In this document: piece by piece, positions 1 through 5,997 of the stretch
Numbering within the stretch: position 1 is the stretch's first letter
Layout of the letters: every line of letters starts with the position of its first letter
From: Bacillota bacterium
GTDB taxonomy: Bacteria; Bacillota; Clostridia; Lachnospirales; Lachnospiraceae
DNA: 11,051 nucleotides
Reading direction: 5' to 3'
NCBI GenBank assembly: GCA_023450835.1
Contig: JAEXGM010000060.1
Span: 1 to 11,051 of the forward strand
Translations under genes and position numbers: made by a program
Notes under the pieces: model-generated
What the model saw: only the letters and a program-made list of their open reading frames with translations
Told to the model about the DNA's origin: nothing
Databases searched by the model: none

Positions 1-132
1 TTCAGCCGATTAACTCCTATTGCCTTGAAAGAAACCCTTCCTTCCCGAAGGCTGGTAGCTGCTTATAACGAAAATATCCCTCTCTCCAATGCTGCCAGAT
101 ATCTGATAGAACAGCTGACGATGGTCCTCTAA
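1..132 (+). CDS. C-terminal end of a probable LysR-type transcriptional regulator (5' truncated by window)
   Basis: Frame 1 is open from the first base to a TAA stop at 130-132, giving 43 residues. The tail reads ...LPSRRLVAAYNENIPLSN followed by an ARYLIEQL helix. This resembles the end of the LysR effector-binding (periplasmic-binding-like) domain, where a basic residue and 'lvlAYpkd..ls.aar.fi..l' precede the last helix. Inference: a DNA-binding regulator whose helix-turn-helix and most of the sensor domain lie upstream of the window. Its target genes cannot be told from here. The next gene is convergent, so it is not co-transcribed. Only the tail is visible; another protein with a similar C-terminal helix is possible. 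Confidence 0.55.
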   Translation, partial: FSRLTPIALKETLPSRRLVAAYNENIPLSNAARYLIEQLTMVL

Positions 133-135
133 ACT

Positions 136-183
136 AAAAATGTCCCCTGGTAAACACTTTCTTTGTGTTTCTCCCAGGGGACA
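136..183 (-). terminator. Intrinsic terminator for the small minus-strand gene (convergent position)
   Basis: A perfect 10-bp stem (TGTCCCCTGG at 141-150 pairs with 174-183) continues after a short asymmetric bulge into an inner 6-bp stem (AAACAC 152-157 with GTGTTT 165-170). On the minus strand the hairpin is followed by five T (136-140 on the plus strand are A). On the plus strand no T-run follows, so it reads best as the terminator of the gene at 215-427. It would also sit as a barrier after the LysR-like gene. Confidence 0.75.
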
Positions 184-214
184 CTGTCGGATGTGAAATG
201 TCTTTTATTTCACA

Positions 215-427
215 CTAATTGCCCTTACTGCTTAAAGGGTTGCTTCTCTCTTCGAAGAAGGCACCGTTGTCCGGATTGCATTCAGACTGAGGTTCCCAGG
301 CGGCTTTATGCACCATGGCAGAACCCACTCCAATATCTCTTGTTTCATTGTACTTATCCTGCGTCTTTTTAGATTCCTCTTTGGAGGTTACTTTTGTGGT
401 ATTATTTTTAGATTTATTCTTATCCAT
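215..427 (-). CDS. Small hypothetical protein, 70 aa, Lys/Asn/Glu-rich N-terminus
   Basis: I do not recognise this protein. It is probably real: the ATG (425-427) has an AGAAAGG ribosome site (438-444) at about 10-nt spacing, and a strong terminator hairpin begins about 30 nt after the stop. Residues 1-30 are highly charged and low-complexity (MDKNKSKNNTTKVTSKEES...). The C-terminal half is less biased and contains WEPQSECNPDNGAF with the only cysteine. There is no signal peptide or membrane segment, so a soluble cytoplasmic or spore-core protein is expected. Small, lysine-rich, single-gene units are common among uncharacterised sporulation proteins of Clostridia, but that is only an analogy. 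It is preceded by a 187-nt gap to the DUF1848 gene on the same strand, so its own promoter is likely. Confidence 0.6.
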   Translation of the reverse strand: MDKNKSKNNTTKVTSKEESKKTQDKYNETRDIGVGSAMVHKAAWEPQSECNPDNGAFFEERSNPLSSKGN

Positions 428-453
428 AGGTTATTTTCCTTTCTGCTTTCAGC

Positions 454-476
454 CTAAAGCGTTTTCTTTACGCTTT
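454..476 (-). promoter_or_regulatory. 7-bp inverted repeat upstream of the small gene; partly cre-like
   Basis: AAAGCGT (456-462) and ACGCTTT (470-476) form a perfect 7-bp inverted repeat with a 7-nt loop, about 30 nt before the start codon at 427. On the minus strand, 467-454 reads AGAAAACGCTTTAG, which shares the core of a CcpA cre box (TGNAANCGNNNNCA) but lacks the outer T and CA. It could be an operator or a leader hairpin. The rest of 428-614 is AT-rich. A possible but unremarkable SigA-like pair (TTGATA 586-591, TAGATT 562-567, 18-nt spacer, minus strand) is the best promoter I see there. Confidence 0.3.
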
Positions 477-614
477 GCAATGAAAATAATATTCTCACTA
501 TAACTGCTGCAGAAATAGTATCTCCTGGAATGTCAGGCATATCCCATTTAAAAGACCTTTTAATCTAATTTATAATAAAAAGTATTATCAAACTTATATA
601 TAATTTAATAGTTT

Positions 615-1541
615 CTATAACTTCTTTATAGCTCTTTCAGTTACTTTATCATATTCTGTTACGGCTCCTATTAGCATGCTTCCCTTGGTATCATGTAATC
701 TATGATTTTTCACCGCTCCTTCAATGCTGGTATTCGCATAGCAATATAAGCATCCATTGCTGCAGGTATCGTATGCTCCGATATCTACGCTGTCAATACA
801 GTTACAGCCGGCTCTCTGACTGGCGGCCTTTAACCTCTTTATAGGACGGTTCAGTATCTTTTCCACCAGTTCCGGATCAATACAGCTTCCTTTCTGAACA
901 CCTGGTACGGAAAGAAGAACTTCCTCACAGCAGCTTCTTACCCTCATTCCATACCTGGCTCCGATTTCAGAAAGTCCTCCTGCAAGAAGAATCATTTCCT
1001 CACCGGTTATTTCCCGAAGCAGGGAGGCTGCTGTTTGCTTTTTTATCTTCCGGTAAATATCCACAAAACTGATGTATACTGTCTGCGTGTATCCGCCAAG
1101 CTTACTGCAGAATTCTTCAAATGCTTTTAAATGATATTCAATCGTATACTTGTCATTTAATACAATAGGGTCATAGCGCCACACTATTTTCTCTGCTCCG
1201 ATAAGTTTTGACAGAGAAATAAACGTCTTGATGATTTCTGATTTCTCCCTCACATTTACCTCCAGCTCTTTCTGGTAGGGTGTAAGAGTGAACTGAAAGT
1301 AAAAGGGATATTCATGTTCTATCAGCCAGGGTATCTTAGGAAGCATTGGCAAGGGATCCTTTGTCCAAAAACAAATGCAGTCTATGGCCTCTTTGGTCAG
1401 ACTGACCTGACTTACCTGCCTTGGATTCATAGGATTTCTGACCTGGACAAATCCTTCCTCCAACCGCCCAAAGAACCAGGGGGAATAAAACCTTGGTATA
1501 TCCGTTCTTCTGGAAGCACTAATAATCATACTAACAACCAT
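615..1541 (-). CDS. DUF1848 family protein with radical-SAM-like cysteine cluster
   Basis: The protein has 308 aa from the first ATG. A second in-frame ATG four codons on (1527-1529) gives MIISASRRTDIPRFYS, which is how this family normally begins, so the true start may be 1529. The single ribosome site (GGAAAGGG, ending about 2 nt before the first ATG and 14 nt before the second) does not settle it. The N-terminal MIISASRRTDIP block and the C-terminal AGCNCIDSVDIGAYDTC block mark the DUF1848 family (function unknown). Near the C-terminus are C246, C248 and a C260-x3-C264-x2-C267 motif (CSNGCLYCYAN), the spacing used by radical SAM enzymes to bind a [4Fe-4S] cluster, though there it is N-terminal. 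Inference: an iron-sulfur protein, cytoplasmic. It starts 42 nt after the alpha-galactosidase stop with no terminator between, so it is probably co-transcribed. I see no functional link between the two. No clear terminator follows it. Confidence 0.85.
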   Translation of the reverse strand: MVVSMIISASRRTDIPRFYSPWFFGRLEEGFVQVRNPMNPRQVSQVSLTKEAIDCICFWTKDPLPMLPKIPWLIEHEYPFYFQFTLTPYQKELEVNVREKSEIIKTFISLSKLIGAEKIVWRYDPIVLNDKYTIEYHLKAFEEFCSKLGGYTQTVYISFVDIYRKIKKQTAASLLREITGEEMILLAGGLSEIGARYGMRVRSCCEEVLLSVPGVQKGSCIDPELVEKILNRPIKRLKAASQRAGCNCIDSVDIGAYDTCSNGCLYCYANTSIEGAVKNHRLHDTKGSMLIGAVTEYDKVTERAIKKL

Positions 1542-1583
1542 ACCCTTTCCAAGGCATGTGTAAAAATTGCCTTTTACCTTTAC

Positions 1584-3776
1584 CTATTCTGCCTTTAATA
1601 CAAACATCTTACTTCCAAAATCACCCCAAGCGAAGTCTTTGGGAATATTTAATCCATAATTCATTAACTGCTGTCCGCTGATTTCCCCATCCATTCCCTC
1701 TATCTCATAGATCAGGTCTTCCGAAAGTCCTGCCAGGCGGAAACGGAACAGGGCATCATTGGGGACATTCATTATGCGATAAAAGAATACCACTGCTTCC
1801 CTTTTATCTTCTGAAACAAACATCCAGGCGGTATGGTTTCCCTTGAAAGGACTTAACAGGCGGTAAAAATCACCATATTGAATAACTCCACGCAGCCTTT
1901 TATAATCCGCAATCTGTATTTTGATTTTTTCCTTTATCTCATCTGTCAGCTTTGTGGCATCCAGCTCATATCCGAAATTACCTGCCATTGCAACATTTCC
2001 CCGGAATTCAAAGGGTGTAACTCTTCCTGTCTGATGACTGGGCGCATCAGCTACATGGGCAGTCATAGCGCTTATGGGATATACCATACTGGTTCCATAC
2101 TGTATCTTAAGTCGTTCTACCGGATCAGTATCATCACTTGTCCAATTCTGAGGCATATAATGAAGAATACCGGAATCAAAACGGCCGCCGCCACCGGAGC
2201 AGCTCTCAAAGAGTACTTCCGGAAATTTTGTTGTAAGTTCTTCCATTACACGATAAACTCCAAGGATGTACCTATGTGCCGTCTCCATCTGACGGTCTGC
2301 AGGTAAAAGCTCTGAACCAATCTCTGACATATTACGGTTCATATCCCACTTTACATAGGAGATAGCCGCACTGCTTAAGATATCAGAGAGCATCTTAATA
2401 ATGGCATCCTGTACGTCTTCTCTGGAGAAGTCCAGGATCAACTGATTTCTTCCAAGGTTCCGGAATCTGCCCGGTACATGCAGGCACCAATCCGGGTGCT
2501 CTCTATAGAGCTCTGAGTCGGGAGATACCATCTCCGGTTCAAACCACAGGCCAAACTTCAGACCTTCTTCATTGATTGCTTTAGCCAGGTTATTCAAGCC
2601 TCCGGGAAGTTTCTCTTTATTCACAAACCAGTCACCCAGACTGCAGTTATCGGAATTTCTCTTACCAAACCAGCCATCATCCAGTACTAACATCTCCACA
2701 CCAAGAGGTGCTGCTGCTTTCGCAAGCGCTATCAGCTTCTCCTCCGTAAAGTCAAAATAAGTAGCTTCCCAGTTATTAATGATAACGGGTCTTTCCGCAT
2801 TTCTATACATTCCTCTGGCCAGGCGGTTGCGGTATAATCTATGATAGGTCCTTGACATCTCACCAATGCCTTTGCCGGAATAGACCATCACCACTTCCGG
2901 GGTTACAAAATCATCTCCTGCCTCCAATTCCCAGGTAAAATCAAAGGGGTTTATTCCCATTGCTACTCTAGTGGTCTTATATTGGTCAACCTCGGCACTT
3001 GCTAAGAAATTACCGCTGTATACCAGACTGAAGCCATAAACTTCTCCCAGCTCTTCCCCGGCATCTTTTGATACCAATGCCATGAAGGGATTCTCACAGT
3101 GTCCGCTGGCCCCTCTGCGGCTTTCAATAGACTGGGTTCCGTTCACCAGTGCTCTTCTGACCTCATGACGCTCCCTAATCCAGCTTCCGGATAATGTTAT
3201 CAGGTCATAATCACAATGGTCAAAATCCATGCTCATACTCAAGGCACGAAGAAGTTTCAGCTTCTGCTCTCCTTCATTGATAAAATGAGCCGACCGGACA
3301 ATTACATCATACCCCTTCATTACCGTATAGCTTAATACTGCCTTAAGACCTGTCAGCGCATCCTTTAAAGTAATCTGTAAGGTCTCTGCCTCCTCTGTTT
3401 TTTCAGTGTAGACACTGGGAAGTCCTTTTAACGCAGGCTTTCCTTTTACAATTTCATGAGATTCATATGCCAGATCCGTAATTCTACTTCCATTTTCAAG
3501 CTGTACCTGAAAAGCAGGCATACGTAGGTCTGAATTCCCATAAGCCGGATACTCGTTTGGCATGGTATCCAGTGAAAACTCACTGTCACCGTCTGTAGTG
3601 GCGTCAAAGGAAGCTCTTCCTGCGGCCTTTATCATGGCCTCCACCACCGGTCCTTTTATTTTGGCACCCCAATAAACATGAGATAAGAATTTCTCTCTTT
3701 GCAGTTGTATAATATAAGTAGAACTCTCTGTCTGCAAGATGAAACTTTTACTCTTTTTCTCAAATTGTATGCTCAT
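1584..3776 (-). CDS. Alpha-galactosidase, glycoside hydrolase family 36
   Basis: A 730-aa cytoplasmic GH36 enzyme that hydrolyses terminal alpha-1,6-galactose from melibiose, raffinose and stachyose-type oligosaccharides by a retaining mechanism. The N-terminal beta-sandwich (about 1-320) is followed by the catalytic (beta/alpha)8 barrel, with the signatures NNWEATYFDF, LDDGWFG, FGLWFEPEMVSPDS, the nucleophile motif KWDMNR (D478), SCSGGGGRFD and SDDTDPVERL (acid/base D548). D478 and D548 are the positions I recall for Geobacillus stearothermophilus AgaA (about 729 aa), so the protein is full length. No signal peptide is present, so substrates must be imported. I chose the ATG at 3774-3776 because ATAGAGG (3782-3786) stands 5 nt before it; the upstream ATG at 3809 has no ribosome site and adds 11 unconserved residues. 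It heads a probable two-gene unit with the DUF1848 gene. Confidence 0.96.
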   Translation of the reverse strand: MSIQFEKKSKSFILQTESSTYIIQLQREKFLSHVYWGAKIKGPVVEAMIKAAGRASFDATTDGDSEFSLDTMPNEYPAYGNSDLRMPAFQVQLENGSRITDLAYESHEIVKGKPALKGLPSVYTEKTEEAETLQITLKDALTGLKAVLSYTVMKGYDVIVRSAHFINEGEQKLKLLRALSMSMDFDHCDYDLITLSGSWIRERHEVRRALVNGTQSIESRRGASGHCENPFMALVSKDAGEELGEVYGFSLVYSGNFLASAEVDQYKTTRVAMGINPFDFTWELEAGDDFVTPEVVMVYSGKGIGEMSRTYHRLYRNRLARGMYRNAERPVIINNWEATYFDFTEEKLIALAKAAAPLGVEMLVLDDGWFGKRNSDNCSLGDWFVNKEKLPGGLNNLAKAINEEGLKFGLWFEPEMVSPDSELYREHPDWCLHVPGRFRNLGRNQLILDFSREDVQDAIIKMLSDILSSAAISYVKWDMNRNMSEIGSELLPADRQMETAHRYILGVYRVMEELTTKFPEVLFESCSGGGGRFDSGILHYMPQNWTSDDTDPVERLKIQYGTSMVYPISAMTAHVADAPSHQTGRVTPFEFRGNVAMAGNFGYELDATKLTDEIKEKIKIQIADYKRLRGVIQYGDFYRLLSPFKGNHTAWMFVSEDKREAVVFFYRIMNVPNDALFRFRLAGLSEDLIYEIEGMDGEISGQQLMNYGLNIPKDFAWGDFGSKMFVLKAE

Positions 3777-3850
3777 ATTTACCTCTATTCCGCTGCTCTT
3801 GGCAGCCATAATCTTATGAGTGAAGGTTCTCCCCTCTTATTTTCTGTTTC

Positions 3851-3879
3851 ATTTTATCGGAATCCTTACTCAAGTACAA
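3851..3879 (-). promoter_or_regulatory. Predicted SigA-type promoter of the alpha-galactosidase unit
   Basis: On the minus strand, TTGTAC (3874-3879) and TAAAAT (3851-3856) are separated by 17 nt. The -10 matches 5 of 6 consensus bases; the -35 keeps the TTG. The leader to the ATG at 3776 would be about 68 nt. I find no clear CcpA cre box or regulator palindrome in 3777-3905. Confidence 0.5.
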
Positions 3880-3905
3880 TGTATTATTTTCTACAATTTC
3901 CTTCC

Positions 3906-3934
3906 TTGTTTTTCAACATGAAAAATGGTATGAT
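3906..3934 (+). promoter_or_regulatory. Predicted extended -10 promoter for the aspartoacylase-like gene pair
   Basis: TTGTTT (3906-3911), a 17-nt spacer and TATGAT (3929-3934), the latter preceded by TGG, which makes an extended -10 (TGnTATGAT). Transcription would start near 3941, giving a leader of about 45 nt before the TTG start at 3988. It is divergent from the alpha-galactosidase promoter at 3851-3879, with only about 26 bp between the two -35 boxes. Confidence 0.6.
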
Positions 3935-3972
3935 AGTATGAATTATTGAAAGATATAATTTATACAATACTG

Positions 3973-3978
3973 AAAGGA
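3973..3978 (+). promoter_or_regulatory. Ribosome binding site that fixes a TTG start
   Basis: AAAGGA (3973-3978) is 9 nt from the TTG at 3988. The nearby ATG at 3978 overlaps this site and leads to a stop after five codons, and the TTG at 3946 has no ribosome site. The TTG at 3988 also makes the product begin MIKS, exactly as its downstream paralogue does. Confidence 0.75.
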
Positions 3979-3987
3979 TGTGTTTTT

Positions 3988-4929
3988 TTGATTAAATCTG
4001 TATTTTCTATTGACCTTCCGGTATTAGAGAGCATGCATATATGGAAAAATCGAATTGAACCGCTCCATAAAACCGGCAACGAAGAACGCATCTGCATTGT
4101 ATCCGGTATTCACGGCGATGAGCTGGAAGGCCAATACATATGCTATGAAATCATCCGCCGGATTAATGCAGACCTTAATCACCTCCATGGAATCATTGAT
4201 ATATATCCCTGCCTTAACCCTTTAGGAATTGAGTCGCTTACAAGAGGCATTCCGGCCTTCGACCTGGATCTGAACAGATGCTTTCCGGGAAACAAGAACG
4301 GCGATATGGCTGAAAATGCAGCCCAGGCAATTGTGGAAGATATTCTTGGTGCAAAGCTTTGTGTAGATCTCCATTCCTCTAATATATTCTTACGTGAAAT
4401 CCCGCAGGTTCGTATGATAGAAGAAAATGCTAAAATGCTGTTACCTTACGCTAAACTCTTAAATCTTGACTTTGTATGGATTCACCCCTCTGCCACCGTA
4501 CAAAATGCAACCCTTACCCATGCCCTTAACTCCAGCGGAGTTCCTACCATAGCAGTGGAAATGGGTACCGGCATGCGTATAACCAAGCAATTCGGTGACC
4601 AGATAGCCGAAGGTATCTTCTGTCTCTTAAAAGAGCTTGGCATGTGGGACGGCGAGGTAATTACCCCTAAAACTCCCATCATTTCTTCCGAAGGGCAAAG
4701 CGAGGTCACTATGGTTCATGCAGATGCCGCCGGTGTCTTTCTCCCAGCCGCCTCACACTGGATGGGAATAAAGAAAGGAGAGGTTATCGGTGATATTGTT
4801 AACAGCCTGACCGGTGAAATCAATCAGCATATCCTGGCCCCTTGTGACGGTATGATATTTACCTTAAGGGAATATCCCGTAGTTAACAAAGGCTCTTTGA
4901 TAGTCCGTATTCTGGGAGGTAACTTCTGA
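3988..4929 (+). CDS. Succinylglutamate desuccinylase/aspartoacylase family zinc hydrolase, catalytic residues intact
   Basis: A 313-aa member of the AstE/AspA branch of the M14 carboxypeptidase-like fold, zinc enzymes that release an acyl group from an N-acyl amino acid or similar amide. All expected residues are visible: GIHGDE with zinc ligands H42 and E45, the substrate-binding R97 in DLNRCFPG, the third zinc ligand H129 in VDLHSS, and the catalytic E191 in AVEMGTG. Residues from about 235 form the C-terminal beta-barrel-like domain (GVFLPAASHWMGIKKGEVIG...). There is no signal peptide, so it is cytoplasmic. The TTG start is chosen from the ribosome site and from alignment with the next gene. 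The stop overlaps the start of the second gene (TGATG), so the two are translationally coupled. The actual substrate cannot be read from the sequence; AspA, AstE and uncharacterised clades share these motifs. Confidence 0.9.
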   Translation: MIKSVFSIDLPVLESMHIWKNRIEPLHKTGNEERICIVSGIHGDELEGQYICYEIIRRINADLNHLHGIIDIYPCLNPLGIESLTRGIPAFDLDLNRCFPGNKNGDMAENAAQAIVEDILGAKLCVDLHSSNIFLREIPQVRMIEENAKMLLPYAKLLNLDFVWIHPSATVQNATLTHALNSSGVPTIAVEMGTGMRITKQFGDQIAEGIFCLLKELGMWDGEVITPKTPIISSEGQSEVTMVHADAAGVFLPAASHWMGIKKGEVIGDIVNSLTGEINQHILAPCDGMIFTLREYPVVNKGSLIVRILGGNF

Positions 4930-5864
4930 TGATAAAAAGTATTATATACTCCAGCACCTCTCCCTTTCGCGGAGACATGGATATCCCTGCCTATCACTTC
5001 GGAAAAGGAGAGAAATCCGCCTGTATCGTAGGACCCACCAGAGGGAATGAAGTACAGCAGCTCTATATCTGCTCACAGATAATTAAGACTCTGGCAAGAC
5101 TTGAAAAGACCGGCAATATTGTCAATAATAATGAGATAATGGTTATCCCTTCTGTCAACCATTATTCCATCAACGTAGAGAAACGCTTCTGGGCTATGGA
5201 TAATACTGATATTAACCGTATGTTTCCAGGAGATGCAGATGGAGAGACCACCAGAAGGATAGCCGATGGTATCTTTGAGGCTGTTAAAGGATATAATTAC
5301 GGTATCCAGTTCGCAAGCTTTCATACCCCCGGAGATTTTATTCCTCATGTCCGAATGATGGAGACAGGCTATCAGAATACCAGCCTTGCCAATCTCTTCG
5401 GGCTTCCCTATGTAGTTACCAGAAAGCCCCGGCCAATTGATACGGCGACCCTTAATTACAATTGGCAGATGAACGGAACCAATGCTTTTAGCGTATACAC
5501 CTCCGCCACCGACCATATTGACGAGAAGTCTGCCAATCAGGCTGTATCCTCTGTTCTTCGTTTTCTTACCAGAATGGGAATTATCAAATACAACTGTCAC
5601 AGCGGTTTTATTGCTACTACCCTGGAGGAAGAAAGCCTGATGTCCATCCGTGCTGATGTATCCGGTATCTACAGGCGTTTTAAGGAACCCGGAGAAGAGG
5701 TTACTTTCGGGGATCTTTTAGCGGAAGTGGTCGACCCAATCGAGGGAGAAGTGATTTCCCAAATCATCTCCCCCAGTGACGGCATTATCTTCTTCGCTCA
5801 CAGAAAGCCTCTGGTAATTGAAAATTGCACCGTATACAAATTAATTCGCAGACTTCATGAATAA
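4929..5864 (+). CDS. Aspartoacylase-family paralogue lacking zinc ligands and catalytic Glu (probable pseudoenzyme)
   Basis: A 311-aa protein colinear with the preceding gene: both start MIKS, and the conserved [DN]xNRxFPG arginine is residue 97 in both. The family active site is nevertheless lost. GIHGDE has become PTRGNE (zinc His to R38, Glu kept as E41), VDLH has become IQFA (zinc His to A129), and AVEMG has become FSVYT (catalytic Glu to Y190, one residue offset). A histidine at 132 (SFHTPG) is displaced three residues from the lost ligand and might or might not substitute. The barrel-sandwich-like C-terminal domain (SGIYRRFKEPGEEVTFGD...) is kept. The ATG overlaps the upstream stop by one base, and GGGAGG (4914-4919) is 9 nt before it. 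The frame is intact, so this is selected protein, not decay. Inference: a regulatory or structural partner of the first protein, or an enzyme with different chemistry. No clear terminator follows. Confidence 0.88.
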   Translation: MIKSIIYSSTSPFRGDMDIPAYHFGKGEKSACIVGPTRGNEVQQLYICSQIIKTLARLEKTGNIVNNNEIMVIPSVNHYSINVEKRFWAMDNTDINRMFPGDADGETTRRIADGIFEAVKGYNYGIQFASFHTPGDFIPHVRMMETGYQNTSLANLFGLPYVVTRKPRPIDTATLNYNWQMNGTNAFSVYTSATDHIDEKSANQAVSSVLRFLTRMGIIKYNCHSGFIATTLEEESLMSIRADVSGIYRRFKEPGEEVTFGDLLAEVVDPIEGEVISQIISPSDGIIFFAHRKPLVIENCTVYKLIRRLHE

Positions 5865-5883
5865 ATTGCGTATAAATCCAGTA

Positions 5884-5909
5884 TTATATCCAAAAATCAC
5901 AGGATATAA
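5884..5909. repeat. 8-bp inverted repeat directly upstream of the lipoprotein promoter
   Basis: TTATATCC (5884-5891) and GGATATAA (5902-5909) are perfect complements around a 10-nt loop. The right arm ends 1 nt before the -35 box TTGACT. No T-run follows, so it is a poor terminator for the upstream pair and better placed as a regulator site. It is AT-rich, so chance is possible. Confidence 0.35.
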
Positions 5910-5910
5910 C

Positions 5911-5938
5911 TTGACTTATATGGAAAAAGTATTAAAAT
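5911..5938 (+). promoter_or_regulatory. Predicted SigA-type promoter of the foldase lipoprotein gene
   Basis: TTGACT (5911-5916, 5 of 6) and TAAAAT (5933-5938, 5 of 6) with a 16-nt spacer. The leader to the GTG at 5998 would be about 53 nt and contains a weak hairpin (TGCGT 5948-5952 with ACGCA 5966-5970). Confidence 0.6.
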
Positions 5939-5997
5939 GTTAATATGTGCGTCCTATTAATTATTACGCATGAATCACATATAATGGAGGAAACACC

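Noticed and set aside
454..467. CcpA cre site on the minus strand
   Set aside because: The core GAAAACGCTTT fits, but the flanking T and CA are wrong and it is not beside a carbohydrate gene; kept only as part of an inverted repeat.
163..503. Plus-strand open frames over the small minus-strand gene
   Set aside because: They start inside the terminator hairpin or antisense to the 70-aa gene, with Cys/Phe-rich sequence typical of a non-coding frame and no ribosome site.
1878..2306. 142-codon open frame on the plus strand
   Set aside because: Antisense to the GH36 catalytic domain, whose motifs (KWDMNR, SDDTDP) are strongly supported in the other strand.
3777..3809. Upstream ATG (3809) as start of the alpha-galactosidase
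   Set aside because: It adds 11 residues with no ribosome site; ATAGAGG correctly precedes the ATG at 3776, and D478/D548 numbering then agrees with characterised GH36 enzymes.
3946..3987. TTG at 3946 as start of the first aspartoacylase-like gene
   Set aside because: It lies only a few bases after the predicted transcription start, has no ribosome site and adds 14 residues absent from the paralogue.
5073..5600. 175-codon open frame on the minus strand
   Set aside because: It lies wholly antisense within the second aspartoacylase-like gene, has no recognisable protein features and no credible ribosome site; a shadow of the real frame.
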